The notes under the pieces were generated by a model. The model was not told the DNA's origin. It made no database searches and saw only the letters and a program-made list of their open reading frames with translations. Below are positions 32,868 through 45,216 of a DNA stretch of 64,000 nt, piece by piece (the first letter of the stretch is position 1; each line of letters starts with the position of its first letter). This DNA comes from Achatina immaculata (taxonomy: Eukaryota > Mollusca > Gastropoda > Stylommatophora > Achatinidae). The DNA lies in the NCBI GenBank assembly GCA_009760885.1, contig CM019719.1, positions 26,343,084 through 26,407,083 of the forward strand, given 5' to 3'. The position numbers and the translations under genes were made by a program.

Positions 32868-34448
32868 AAACAGGTAAATACACAATGTTGACCTTTAGTT
32901 TAATAAACAGATTAATACATAACGTTGACCCTTATTTTAATAAATCGGTTAATACATAACTTTGACCCGTAGTTTAATAAGCACGTTAATACATAACTTT
33001 GACCTGTAGTTTAATACACACGTTAATACATAACGTTGATCTGTAGTTTAATAAACACGTTAATACATAACTTTGACCCGTAGTTTAATAAACACGTTAA
33101 TACATAACTTTGACCTGTAGTTTAATAAACACGTTAATACATAACTTTGACCCGTAGTTTAATAAACACGTTAATACATAACTTTGACCCGTAGTTTAAT
33201 AAACACGTTAATACATAACGCTGACCCTTAGTTTAATATACAGGTTAATACATAACGTTGACCTGTAGTTTAATATACAGGTTAATACATAACGTTGACC
33301 TGTAGTTTAATATACAGGTTAATACATAACGTTGACCTGTAGTTTAATAAGCACGTTAATACATAACGTTGACCTGTAGTTTAATAAACAGGTTAATACA
33401 TAACGTTGACCCTTAGTTTAATATACAGGTTAATACATAACGTTGACCCGTAGTTTAATAAACAGGTTAATACATAACGTTGACCCTTAGTTTAATAAAC
33501 AGGTTAATACATAACGTTGACCTGTAGTTTAATAAACAGGTTAATACATAACGTTGACCTGTAGTTTAATAAACAGGTTAATACATAACGTTGACCTGTA
33601 GTTTAATAAACAGGTTAATACATAACGTTGACCCTTAGTTTAATATACAGGTTAATACATAACGTTGACCCGTAGTTTAATAAACAGGTTAATACATAAC
33701 GTTGACCCTTAGTTTAATAAACAGGTTAATACATAACGTTGACCCTTAGTTTAATAAACAGGTTAATACATAACGTTGACCTGTAGTTTAATAAACAGGT
33801 TAATACATAACGTTGACCCGTAGTTTAATAAACAGGTTAATACATAACGTTGACCCTTAGTTTAATAAACAGGTTAATACATAACGTTGACCTGTAGTTT
33901 AATAAACAGGTTAATACATAACGTTGACCCGTAGTTTAATAAACAGGTTAATACATAACGTTGACCCGTAGTTTAATAAACAGGTTAATACATAACGTTG
34001 ACCTGTAGTTTAATAAACAGGTTAATACATAACGTTGACCTGTAGTTTAATAAACAGGTTAATACATAACGTTGACCCGTAGTTTAATAAACAGGTTAAT
34101 ACATAACGTTGACCCTTAGTTTAATAAACAGGTTAATACATAACGTTGACCTGTAGTTTAATAAACAGGTTAATACATAACGTTGACCTGTAGTTTAATA
34201 AACAGGTTAATACATAACGTTGACCCGTAGTTTAATAAACAGGTTAATACATAACGTTGACCCGTAGTTTAATAAACAGGTTAATACATATCGTTGACCT
34301 GTAGTTTAATAAGCACGTTAATACATAACGTTGACCTGTAGTTTAATAAACAGGTTAATACATAATGTTGACCCTTAGTTTAATAAACAGGTTAATACAT
34401 AACGTTGACCTGTAGTTTAATAAACACGTTAATACATAACGTTGACCC
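32868..34448. repeat. 37-bp satellite array, about 42 copies
   Basis: Unit: 'agtttaataaacaggttaat' then 'acataacgttgacctgt'. Variation is concentrated at two sites, the end of the unit (cctgt, cccgt, cctta) and the middle (aacagg, aacacg, atacag, aagcac). Units in the first 300 bp carry 'actttgac' variants; the rest are homogenised around 'acgttgac'. The length is not a multiple of three and every frame contains stops. Confidence 0.97.
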
Positions 34449-34813
34449 TTATTGTACGAAGTGTTATACATCGGTGGCAGGAAAATAATGTGTTAAGATT
34501 GATTGTAATCATGTGCAGCTCTGCAATTTTCCATTCACGTCCTCGGGTTGGCCACAAATCCTTTCTAACGGTCACACATCTCAACAGGGAGTTTGGCGTG
34601 GCCTCGTCTCAGAGTGGTTTATACCAGAAATGTCGACATTTCGGAAATGAATCTTCTCTTGTCTTCGGGTCGTGGCGGTTGTTTCTGCTGGTCTGCCGGT
34701 TTGTATCGCGGCGCGTTCCTGATGCTGTTAGATGGAAATTGAGGTTGTCCGAGAAAAAAACAGGAACAATTATCTTCTCTGTCTGTGACACGTGCGTTTC
34801 TGTTTTTGTTCAA

Positions 34814-35140
<327 letters not shown>

Positions 35141-35349
35141 AAGCACCTGCCCGCCCCCGCACCCCCCCCCCCCCCGGAGTAAAGATCAGTATTTTCAGTT
35201 TATCAATATTTTTAAAGGAAGTAAAAACTAAGAACTCAGCCAACATGATCATCTCTCCCTCCCCCCCCCCCCCCATTCTTTTGCTGTGTATGAGATATTT
35301 ATTATGTTTATTATCGCTGTGTGCATATTCCTGTTTTTACGGGAATCTC

Positions 35350-35719
35350 ATAAATGCCTTTGAATGTAAATGCTACAGAAGAGTTCTCCAAATATCGTGG
35401 ACACAAAAAAGAACAAATATATCTATACTACAAGAGCTTAATATTGAAGAAGGCTGGCTAGTAAAGAGGATTAAAGAGAGTAAACTTAAATATTTTTGAC
35501 ACATTAAACGTCATGATAATTTAGAGAAGACCATATTGGAAAGATAGATAATGGGAAAAAAAAGAGGAAGACCAAAACGAATATGGCTGCAAGACATCGT
35601 TGACGATCTGCAAATGGATGCCGCAGCAGCAGGCCATCTTGCTCACAACCGAGAGGCCTACAGGAGTGCTGTTAGAGAGGCAAAGTTCCACAAGGGACAT
35701 GCAAATGAATGAATGAATG
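35350..35719 (+). mobile_element. LINE-B tail with perfect target duplication
   Basis: Flanked by 'acgggaatctc' at 35339-35349 and 35720-35730. It encodes the last ~120 codons of LINE-B ('ISILQELNIEEGWLVKRIKE', 'QDIVDDLQMDAAAAGHLAHN', 'REAKFHKGHANE') and ends in a GAAT tail. One TGA replaces the codon after 'KYF'. The A run at 'WTQKRTN' has six A, keeping that stretch in frame. Confidence 0.95.
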
Positions 35720-35730
35720 ACGGGAATCTC

Positions 35731-36300
35731 TATGTAAGAAGGCTAAAAGTTGTATAATTGATTAGCTTGCTTTAACAAGGAATTTGATCGACCAACCAGA
35801 GTGTGGCGTGTGACAAGGGCCTTAATTAAATTCCTGCAATGCACTTCAACGTTCCAAACTTTTGATTCATTTTATTAAATTAGTTTTATCTTGTCACTGT
35901 AATGCCATCTAATCTTTCACTCGCACTGTCCTATTCGTTGAGTATTATATTTCTAGAGAAAATTAAGGCTGGATAACCTAATGAGCTTAAAGGAAAGGCT
36001 GCTATTGCCAAGTTCCGTATCGATCAACCAACTTCTGTTGATTTTTTTTTTCAACCCGGAGTTGAGACTGAGTGGGTTCAAGGATTATCGCCCCTACTTG
36101 GTCTGATGTCTCCATGGACCTTTCCGTATCCGCTAATTGACATCTGAAAAGCAATTTCTTTTGTTGAATAGAGATTCTGTCGCGTAGAGTAAAAAGAGGA
36201 TTTACCTGAAGAGTGCGTTATTTGTCAGGAACTGAACTTTTTTTTTTTAATGCAATCCGAACTGACGAAGAAGTAAAAGTTGGAAAATTTATTGTCTTGT
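35731..36300. other. No recognised feature
   Basis: AT-rich unassigned DNA ending at a TA microsatellite (36318-36347). Confidence 0.4.
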
Positions 36301-36313
36301 TTTAAGGGATTTT

Positions 36314-36351
<38 letters not shown>

Positions 36352-36591
36352 CAAAAGATGAAACCTGAAAATAAAGTTCTGGTATTGTAAAATATTTCAT
36401 TCTTTAAAATAAAAACAATTAATAGGCTTTATTTTGGTTTCATTACTTGAAAGCTGTTTCGGTAAAGGATAAGGAAATAAATAAGCATTTTCAAAGTTTT
36501 TAATGAAGCAATGAAGAAGTTTTTGCCCACTTTAATATTTTCTTAAGTAGTTTTTTCTTTAATATTCAGGATTTCGATTTAAAATTTAATA

Positions 36592-37162
36592 AAACAGCAG
36601 ATAATGATCTTTCTACAATTCCTAATGCTAGAAACAGCAGACAATGATCTTTGTATAATCCATATTGCTAGAAACAGCGGACAATGATCTTTCTATAATC
36701 CATATTGCTAGAAACAGTGTTCAATGATATCTCTACACTCCCTATTGCTAGAAACAGTGTTCAATGATATCTCTACACTCCCTATTGCTAGAAACAGCAA
36801 ACAATGATCTCTCTACACTCCCTATTGCTAGAAACAGCAGACAATGATATTTCTATAATCCATATTGCTAGAAACAGCAGACAATGATATTTCTATAATC
36901 CATATTGCTAGAAACAGCAGACAATGATCTTTCTATAATCCATATAGCTAGAAACAGCGGACAATGATCTTTCTAAAATCCATTTTTCTATAAACAGCGT
37001 TCAATGATATCTCTACAAGCCCTATTGCTAGAAACAGCGGACAATGATCACTCTACACTCCCTATTGCTAGAAACAGCGAACAATGATCTCTCTATACTC
37101 CCTATTGCTAGAAACACCGGACAATGATCTCTCTACACTCCCTACTGCTAGAAACAGTAGAT
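36592..37162. repeat. 40-bp minisatellite, about 14 copies
   Basis: Units of 'gctagaaacagcagacaatg' plus 'atctttctataatccatatt', in two interleaved subtypes (ending '..ataatccatatt' or '..acactccctatt'). Confidence 0.93.
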
Positions 37163-37364
37163 TCATGTGTTTGAAAACTTTTCAGTATCTTCCCCACCTA
37201 CCTCAGACTGAGAAGTTCAATTTTTAAAAGAATGTTATTAAATAGGTGATATTAATATTTTTAGGTGGTACAGTCTTGTACATTCTGAATGGTGAATATT
37301 GGTTTCCACCACATCCATTATCTAGAAATCTGCCATGTTTTTCATTAAATTTTTTCGGGGGGAG

Positions 37365-37775
37365 GGGAAGGGGGTAATTAGGAATCTCACAGATCCCTGG
37401 TAGTCATGACTAACGGGAGGGGGCCCGCCCACCCGAATCATGACTAAGGGGAGGGGGCCCGCCAACCAGAATCATGACTAAGGGGAGGGGGCCCGCCCGA
37501 GTCACGACTAAGGGGAGGGGGCCCGCCCACCCGAGTCATGATTAAGGGGAGGGGGCCCGCCAACCCGAAACATGACTAAGGGGAGGGGGCCCGCCCGTCC
37601 GCTCACCCTCCCTCCTTTAGAGTACCAGGAGTTTAATAGGACGCTCGTCTGAGGGGTGTGTGTGTATGTGTGTATGTGTGTGTGTGGGGGGGTATTTTTT
37701 CTGATGATCTAGGGAGTTGTGTAGTTGTTCCGCTCTCTACAGTAGAGAGGTTCTTACACAGACTTTAATTATAAC
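37365..37775 (+). mobile_element. SINE-2, 5'-truncated, with expanded internal minisatellite
   Basis: Collinear with 48055-48240: 'ctcacagatccctggtagtcatgac', a G/C-rich block, then 'tttagagt..cag.gtttaatagg', 'tctgagggg', 'tctgatgatct' and 'ctctacagtagag'. Here the G/C-rich block is repeated about six times (37400-37600, 34-bp unit 'aaggggagggggcccgcc' plus 'cacccgagtcatgact'), while the other copy has it once. The tRNA-like head is missing. Later G and GT runs interrupt it. Confidence 0.75.
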
Positions 37776-39000
37776 ATTCTATTTTCTTGGTGGGGTGGGG
37801 GGGGAGGGTGTGTGGGATTCGTTAAATGACGATTTAATAGGAGAACACGATAATAACATTCTCACTTCCCCCCCCCCCCAAAAAAAAAAAAAAAAATTCT
37901 CGTCCCCATTATAGGACTAGAAATTAGAAGAGTAAGAGGAGAAAAAATTACGGCCATCTTTCTCCGGAGATTCAGTATTATAAAATAGCAGCTGTGCTGG
38001 AGACTACTTCTAATTCACAGTCTAAGACTTGGGATTTCAATCCAGAGAGAAGGAGTAATGAGCTACCAGGTTTTAATTGTAGTAGTAAATTACAGGGATT
38101 AAGGATACTCGTAATCCCGGTGATCCTTATGTAAGCAACAAGTTCTAGAAGCGGAGAGAAGGAGAAACGGGAGAAGTTCTGTCCAGTCTCTTACGTGTCG
38201 GCCTTCCTCACGTGGATTGAGGAGATTGATGACGAACACACGGGAAATTATGTCTCCTGGTTTCTTTAAAAGTGCGCCGAAGATGGAGATTTATCCACGC
38301 GTTCGGGACGTCCTTGAACGTTTCCCTGCAACAAAGGTCAAAGATTTTAGCACTTCATGAATCTATTCTTTTGTTCAAACCTTATGCTTCATTATGATAT
38401 ACAGATTCATTCTTCAGTTTCTCATCAACTTCTCCAAATATGGCACTAAATATTCCAATCACATACAACTTATTTTTTTTTCTCCTGTGGGCTAGGTAGC
38501 GAAAAAGGAATCCACTTTGTGGAAGAGAGCCTAAATTTTAATGCATTGTGTCAGTTTCCGGTAAAAACATGGCGGATATGTTTATTATAGACTAGCTTAT
38601 GAGGCTTTGCCAATTTTGCTGTGATAGTAGAAGAAATAAGTAAGAGGCTATTGCGCTATTCTGTGGTCCAGTAATGCTTATATTTATAACATTGCATTCC
38701 AAAATTAAGAACAATAAAAACATTAAGAACAATATCAGCTACTATTCTTGGATAAGTCATTGATCTCACATTGTTGTATCATTAAATGGGTTTTTTTCTA
38801 CATTGGTATCATATGACTGCACAGCTTTTCACCTTTATTTAAGAGTTCTTGACCTTTTTGTTTTTCTTGAAATAACTCCTTTTTACAAAATGCGGAATCC
38901 GATATGACAGCTGTGAACAGACATAATGCAGGCAGAGAATAAATAACAGAGAATTATGTACCTCATTATATACATTTTATACATTATATACGTAATAACA
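37776..39000. other. No recognised feature
   Basis: Unassigned DNA with C and A homopolymers near 37869-37896. No coding or element signature. Confidence 0.4.
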
Positions 39001-39003
39001 GGG

Positions 39004-39006
<3 letters not shown>

Positions 39007-39054
<48 letters not shown>
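39007..39054. repeat. TA microsatellite
   Basis: About 23 TA units. Confidence 0.97.
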
Positions 39055-39057
<3 letters not shown>

Positions 39058-39224
39058 GATTCTTGTCTATCAAAGGGACTATTTCACTTCTTGTGACTGT
39101 AATATGTAACACCTTATACAGATAAGTGCTAGAACATGGATATACGAATAACTGAACAGATTTATTAGTCTTGTCAGAGACTAAACTTCATGGAAGCAAT
39201 GACCAACAGAATAGGTCAGATGTG

Positions 39225-39380
39225 AGTGATACCTCTGGTTCTATGTGTAATACAAAGCGTAAATCGGTGTACTTCTAGTACTGTATACTACAAACCGTAA
39301 ATCATATACTTCTAATATTGTGTAGTGCAAACTCTACTTCTAGCACTATGTAATACAAGGCGTAAATAAATGCCTTACAA
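39225..39380. repeat. Degenerate about 45-bp tandem repeat
   Basis: Four poor copies of 'tacttctag.actgtgtaatacaa.gcgtaaat'. Confidence 0.6.
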
Positions 39381-39481
39381 GTTAATGTACACCGTTTTTT
39401 TTTACCATTTACTTCTGGTTTTTCTGCTGTAGTTATCAGTTAGTGCATATAAATACAAAACCAACTTGTGCTTGATGGGTA

Positions 39482-39992
39482 TGTAAGGAGTGGAAAAATA
39501 AGCAAGCAGTGACCCGGTTTTGAATGGAAAATCCCCAGGCCTTCGAGTCCGGCGCTGGCCAGGTATATAAGACCAGAATTTTAAAAAAGGGAGATAAGTT
39601 GAGCACGTGGAAGTCCAGCGGCAGACGTGGACCAGGAGGGTCATTCGACAAATGGAGGCTGACGTGTATAGTTTAGTTGTGTGCATTTGTAATCAGGATT
39701 GAAATCATACTATCAAGAAACCTTTTTTATGAATCAATAACGCGTGTGGAAAAATATAAACATATGGACTTCGTGCGCATAGGATTTATTTTGATTCGCA
39801 TTGCCTTGTGGATCAGAACTTTGTAAATACATTGATCGTGATTTTAAGAAAAAGGATTTGTTGTTTCGTGTTCCTGTTATATATATGTAAGGTGTGAATG
39901 GCTGGTATAGTCACCCTTCCACCACTCAGTACGACGACGGCTAGACAAAATAAAAGATAAAATAATAATTTTCATCAATCTAGTAAACAATT
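39482..39992 (+). repeat. LTR, plus orientation (left arm)
   Basis: Begins TGTAAGG and holds a TATA box 'tatataa' at 39564-39570 and a polyadenylation signal 'aataaa' at 39949-39954. The conventional LTR end is probably '..agtaaaca' at 39988. The shared inner 'att' may be internal sequence. Confidence 0.88.
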
Positions 39993-40950
39993 CATTCCAT
40001 TACCACATGTCGTAGGGTATGGTTTTGTGTGTGCTGGTGGGTTGGATCCAGTGTCTATGTGCAGCTGGACGGTATTAGTTCTGCCCAATTCTAAGTCGTT
40101 ATTTGCGAAAATGTCTTGATTCTTGTATATTATCGTTTTGATAGCGGCCTCGTGTTCTGGATGTACCTGCATTTCTGCAAGCAGTTGTTGGATTCTATCA
40201 GTAGATCTGGTGGTATTTGCGTTGTTCTGAGTTTGTTGTTTAGTTATATTATTTATGTCGAGGCCGAACTCTGCCCTTGCTATGATTTGTCCTTTTTTTA
40301 TTCTAAAATGCCTGTTGGAGTTGTTGGCTATAGTCACGAGGCATCTTCCTTGTTTATCGGGGTTAACGATACTGTCTATAGTTTCAGCACAAGGTTCGTG
40401 AAGTAATACACTGTTCTGGTGAATAGTGATCATTAACTCCGTGTCTTTAAATGCCGGTGAAAGTCTTTGCAATTTTGCTGGTACGATGATTATTGTTTGG
40501 GGTTTAATTGCGACGTCACAAGTAGCTCTGATCGTTGAGCAAATCTCGTATTCGTTTTTCATAGGTACTTTGGTATTTCCAATCGATAGTTGCATGCTTC
40601 CGAAATCCACCGTTGCTTTTGTGTGAGATAGAAAGTCTCTGCCTAGTATGGCGGGTCTGCACATTCTGTCTACAACCATAAACTTTTGTTTATGAGTTTG
40701 TCCTCCCATGCATATGTTTATCCATGTGATTCCTTTTGCCCGTAATTCGTAATTATCGACAGTCCAGAGTTTGCCTTCGCTGGGCAGTAATACCGTGTTT
40801 GAGCGAATAGTTTCCCATACGTTTTGTCTGATCAGACTGACTTCGCTGCCAGTGTCGATGAGTGTGTGGATGATGGTGTTGTTTATCTGCACGGGAATGG
40901 TGGAAGTTGCGTTTGTGCCGTTTTCAAGTGTTGTGATACGGCCCGTAGAG
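39993..40950 (-). pseudogene. Ty3/gypsy protease and pol start, truncated
   Basis: From 40892 the frame encodes a retroviral-type aspartic protease: LIDTGSEVSLI (active-site DTG), then 'AILGRDFLSHTKATVDF' (the usual ILGxDFL). A linker follows with 'NNSNRHFRIKKGQIIARAEF' and 'HIDTGSNPPAHTKPYPTT', where RT should begin. The frame then runs into the inverted LTR and stops, so RT, RNase H and integrase are all absent. It lies in a different frame from gag, which is common in this family but may here be a mutation. Confidence 0.9.
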
Positions 40951-41945
40951 GTAGAGTGGACCGTTTACCGTACCTCCGTTGAAGTTTTCCGAGCGCTTTC
41001 TCTGTTGGCTGTAGACTCTGTATTTTGGTGTGGATTCTCGTGGTGTTCTGTATCGGTCCTCAGGTGGTCTGGTGAATCTGGGTGGTGTATAATCATGGTT
41101 GGTCTGCGTGCTCCTCCATGAACTTCTGTTTGATACTGGTGTAGATTCATATCTGCATTGGCGAGCTATGTGCCCATGAAACATGGTTGTGATCTTATGT
41201 TCGTCTGTGTGTCCTGATAAGAGACCTGGGCCACGGTGGCCGTGCTTTGAATTACGCTTTCCGAGGCAGCTTGTCTTTGTGTAGCACTGTCGGTGCGTAA
41301 AGAAGAAGTCATTGGTTCAGTTGTCGGGCATGGGTTCTCCCCGTTGTCCATGCGAGATGTTAGTCTTTTTGTGAACTGCTCCATTTCGATGGCTGTATTG
41401 ATTGCCGGGTTTAATGTCTGTGGGTCTTTCTTGATTAATTTTGTTTTGATTGCTTTGTCATACACAGCGTCTATAAAAAAATTTGCCAGCAAATTCTGTG
41501 TGGCCGGTTGATGTATCTTGTCGTTGTCGAAGGCCTGTTTTGCCAGTTTAATCATTGTTTCTGCCATGTTTTGGATTAGCTCTTCTTTGTGTTGCTTCAA
41601 ATTGCTTATTTGTCTCAAGGCTGCGTGCGGATCGATGCCTTTGCTGAAACATTTAGCTAGTTCTTTCTTAAAATCCGCATATGTTTCGTCTGAGTTCTCT
41701 TGAATTCGCCTGGAGACAAAGTCTGAAACACTCCCCTTGGCTGTAATAAAGAATATGTTTTTCTTTTGCAAATCATGTAGGTTATGCACAAACGCATATT
41801 TTTCTGTTTGTTCTATCCATTATTGGAATCTCTGTGGATCGCCATCGTAGGTATCGATGTGGCAGGGTAAACCTTGAGTGGCGAAGGTCATCTTTAATTG
41901 TCTCAAAGCTTCGGTCATTGTGGTGACCGGGTCAGTTTCTAGTTT
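40935..41945 (-). pseudogene. Ty3/gypsy Gag, broken
   Basis: The N-terminus near 41915 reads 'MTEALRQLKMTFATQGLPCH' and 'TYDGDPQRFQ'; a TAA follows at about 41820, then 'WIEQTEKYAF' and the 207-codon frame 41789-41166 (capsid region with 'SDFVSRRIQENSDETYADFK' and 'EMEQFTKRLTSRMDNG'). At the zinc knuckle the sequence changes frame and appears shortened (CF..GHIARQCRYES), so one cysteine is lost. The tail at 41150-40935 is Arg/Pro/Thr-rich. Confidence 0.85.
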
Positions 41946-43909
41946 GGGTTCGATATGTTCTCAAGATTCTTGAAGATTGATGCTGCTTTTGCAATTCTGA
42001 TCCTAACTTCCTTTCTAGTGTCACCATCCTGGTCTATGTAGCTGCCAAGGTATGCAAATTGATTGACTTCTTCAATATCTGTCCCTTCTATGTGTATTTT
42101 TCCATTTTGATTGATGGGAATTTTCATTATTTTTGTTTTGTCCTTGTTAATTTCAAGTCCTATTTTGCTAGCCAGTGAAGATAGGCTATCTGTTTTTTCT
42201 TGCATGGAATTCACATTATTACTGATAAGAGTTATGTCATCAGCAAAATCAAGATCTTCTAGTTGGGTCCCATGTACCCAGTCAATACCTGTGTTACCTG
42301 TGCAGCATTTTTTCATTATGAAGTCTATTGTAATCCCAAAAAGTAAAGGAGACAGTATACATCCTTGTTTCACGCCTGTTTCAATCTGGAACCATTCACT
42401 CATCCCTTCTTCTGTCTTGACTGCACAACCATATCCATTGTATAAGTCCTTAATGATGTTGACAATTTTAGATGGTATTCCATATAGACATAAAATTCTC
42501 CATAATGAATCTCTGTGTATGCTATCAAATGCCTTCTTAAAATCTATGAAATTCAGTATTAATGGTTTCTGCTTTTCAATATGTTCTTCAAGTATTATTC
42601 TGAGAGTAAAGATCTGGTCGAGACAGCTTCTCCCTTTTCGAAATCCTGCTTGTTCTTCTCTCATTGCAATATCCACTATATCTTTGAGTCTATTCAAAAT
42701 GACCTTGCAAAATACTTTTGACACAACTGATATTAAGGTTACTCCTCTCCAGTTGTTACAGTCACTAAGGTTGCCCTTTTTTGGTATTTTCACAATGATT
42801 CCCTTCTTCCAATTAGAAGGGACCTTTTCTTCTTTCCAAATCTTGTTAAACATTCTCTGTAGTTGTCTCATGTTGTCACTATTGATAGCTTTTAGCATCT
42901 CGGCTGTTATTTCATCTTCACCTGCAGCTTTGTTGTTAGCCATTAAATTCACTGCTGTTTCAATTTCATGCAATTCAATTTCATCTAGATTGACATTTAG
43001 TTGTGGGGCTGGTAAGTCAGTTTCAAGGTTTAACAATTCTTTTGGGTGTGGTCGATTGAGTATTTCTTGGAAGTGTTCAGCCCATCTTTGCTTTTGGTCT
43101 TTATTTGATGTTAATAGTGTTCCAGTTTTGCTAAGGATTGGTCTTTCTTTAGATGTAATAGTACCTGTTAGCCTCTTTTGTATGTTATATAAAGTTTTGC
43201 TGTCTCCTGTTTTTGCTGCTTTTTCTGCCTCTTTCGCCATATTGTCTATGTATTCTCTTTTATCCCTTCTAGCTGAACTTTTTACTTTCTTGTCTATGTC
43301 TTTGTATTTTGCTTTTGCCGAATCTCTTTCATGATCTGCTTTTGCATTCAACATGTTTAATTTGACTGCTCGTCTTTCATGTATATACTTCCATGTTTTA
43401 TCTGATATCCATGCTTTTCTATTTGGTTTTTCCAATCCAGCGCTTACTTTTGCTGCTGTGATTATGGCTGTGCTGTAAGAATTCCATAACTCATCTATAC
43501 CTATCTCCTCAACTTCACTGGGTGTTTTGGAATGATTGGCAAGTTCCTGATTGAAATTAATGTTAGTATTTTCTTCTTGTAGGCTGTGGATGTTTATCTT
43601 TCTGTGTACTGATTTCTTGTGTTGACTTTTCAATTTTAGTTTTATTTTCCCTATGCACAGGTTGTGATCACTGTTGACATCTGCACCCCTATAAGCCCTT
43701 ACATCCATGAGAGATGTTCTGTATTGCTTTCTAATACAAAAATGGTCTATCTGGTTTCTAGTTCTATCATCTGGAGATATCCATGTTGTTTTATGTATCT
43801 CTTTGTGTGGGAATATTGTGCCTCCAATGACCATGCCCTCTGTTAAACATATTTCAATTAATCTTTCTCCATTCTGATTAACCATGTCAATTCCTTCTTT
43901 CCCCATCAC
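41942..43909 (-). CDS. LINE-D2 endonuclease (C-terminal part) and reverse transcriptase, uninterrupted frame
   Basis: A 656-codon frame without stops. It begins within the endonuclease at 'MGKEGIDMVNQNGERLIEIC', after the Asp-Phe-Asn motif, which is therefore absent; RNQIDHFCI and VNSDHNL are present. RT: KIPKKGNLSDCNNWRGVTLI, EEQAGFRKGRSCLDQIF, LNFIDFKKAFDSI, GVKQGCILSPLLF and FADDITLIS, all intact. The C-terminal region ends at 'SIFKNLEN', where it joins gypsy leader sequence at about 41952; the last four codons are foreign. RT could be catalytically competent, but target cleavage could not. Its open state suggests recent origin. Confidence 0.88.
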
Positions 43910-43911
43910 TT

Positions 43912-44422
43912 AATTGTTTACTAGATTGATGAAAATTATTATTTTATCTTTTATTTTGTCTAGCCGTCGTCGTACTGAGTGGTGGAAGGGTGACTATACC
44001 AGCCATTCACACCTTACATATATATAACAGGAACACGAAACAACAAATCCTTTTTCTTAAAATCACGATCAATGTATTTACAAAGTTCTGATCCACAAGG
44101 CAATGCGAATCAAAATAAAACCTATGCGCACGAAGTCCATATGTTTATATTTTTCCACACGCGTTATTGATTCATAAAAAAGGTTTCTTGATAGTATGAT
44201 TTCAATCCTGATTACAAATGCACACAACTAAACTATACACGTCAGCCTCCATTTGTCGAATGACCCTCCTGGTCCACGTCTGCCGCTGGACTTGCACGTG
44301 CTCAACTTATCTCCCTTTTTTAAAATTCTGGTCTTATATACCTGGCCAGCGCCGGACTCGAAGGCCTGGGGATTTTCCATTCAAAACCGGGTCACTGCTT
44401 GCTTATTTTTCCACTCCTTACA
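43912..44422 (-). repeat. LTR, minus orientation (right arm)
   Basis: Inverted copy of 39482-39992, with a TATA box at 44334-44340 on the minus strand. For minus-strand genes between the arms this is the 5' LTR. No primer-binding site follows it: LINE-D sequence starts directly at 43911. Confidence 0.88.
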
Positions 44423-44429
44423 GGAAGAA

Positions 44430-45215
44430 TGTGTTTTTCATTTTCAAAACGTGTAACACATGAAAAGACAATATTGTTTCGGCTATAATAAACAACTGGT
44501 TGTAACTCATGAAGAAATGACGGGACGAAAAGAAGAGCTAGATGCCAGATTTTTGTTTTCCATCAAAATGTTTTTCATTACGTTCCTCCCTCTCTCGTCC
44601 ACTTGAGTCTTAACTCTTTATTCCCGGATTAAATACATAGTACCCTCGTTCCAGTCAGAAGCATCTTTCATTATCTCACTCTTCTCTCCCTCCTTCCATC
44701 AATAAAAAAACTCACATTTTTATTACATCTCGTCACCTCCGTCTACTCAGACAATAACAAAACCAATCAGTATCACATTATCTGTAGCCCGACCACCGTG
44801 ATACAACTACTGTAAACTATGCTTCCCAAATAAAACTGAAAACTGACAATGGCTCAAAGGAGTTCCTTCGGTTGTTTAGCATCAGAAATTTTAAAAAAAC
44901 AAAGAACTAGGTCAATGAATAATAAATACTGACCGTATCTTTCATTCATCTTTTCTCACAACTCTCCGTAAAAAGTCAGCCTGGAAAAAAACGAAACAAT
45001 CTATCAACTTCGTCCGTACTCGCCTTCTGTGACGTGATGAACGAAACGGAGCGCGGGTGTCTTAACATTTTCACGACTACAAACCTGTCTAATGGTTGCT
45101 TTAGATTATCAAAGCCATCATTATCATATTCATTACCATCAGTCCTGTTAGGTAACAGTATGTCCTCCAATATGTCACTGGTATGGTTTTATTTCACATT
45201 TGGTTTGATAGCTAG
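44430..45215. other. No recognised feature
   Basis: Unassigned AT-rich DNA between the composite and the next LINE-B copy. Confidence 0.4.
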
Positions 45216-45216
45216 G

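Larger units (their letters stand above)
39482..44422 (-). mobile_element. Composite retroelement bounded by inverted LTRs
   Basis: Two 511-bp LTRs, 39482-39992 (+) and 43912-44422 (-), differ at about two positions and point inwards. Between them, both on the minus strand, lie a LINE-D fragment (41953-43911) and a Ty3/gypsy gag-protease fragment (39993-41952). Gypsy pol stops at the start of RT exactly at the left LTR. LINE-D begins exactly at the right LTR. No 5-bp target duplication is seen (gggta against ggaag). It may be a template-switch product or a local rearrangement. Confidence 0.85.

Noticed and set aside
36592..37162. CRISPR-like array with 40-bp period
   Set aside because: No repeat/spacer alternation; the whole unit repeats with substitutions.
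39402..39686. 94-codon minus frame and its equivalent at 44218-44463
   Set aside because: Lie antisense across the LTR; present in both arms only because the LTR is duplicated.
42111..43334. 407-codon plus-strand frame
   Set aside because: Antisense shadow of the LINE-D2 RT frame; composition (Ser/Leu/Phe/Ile-rich) mirrors the opposite strand.
39477..44427. 5-bp target duplication around the inverted-LTR composite
   Set aside because: The left flank reads gggta and the right ggaag, so no duplication is present.
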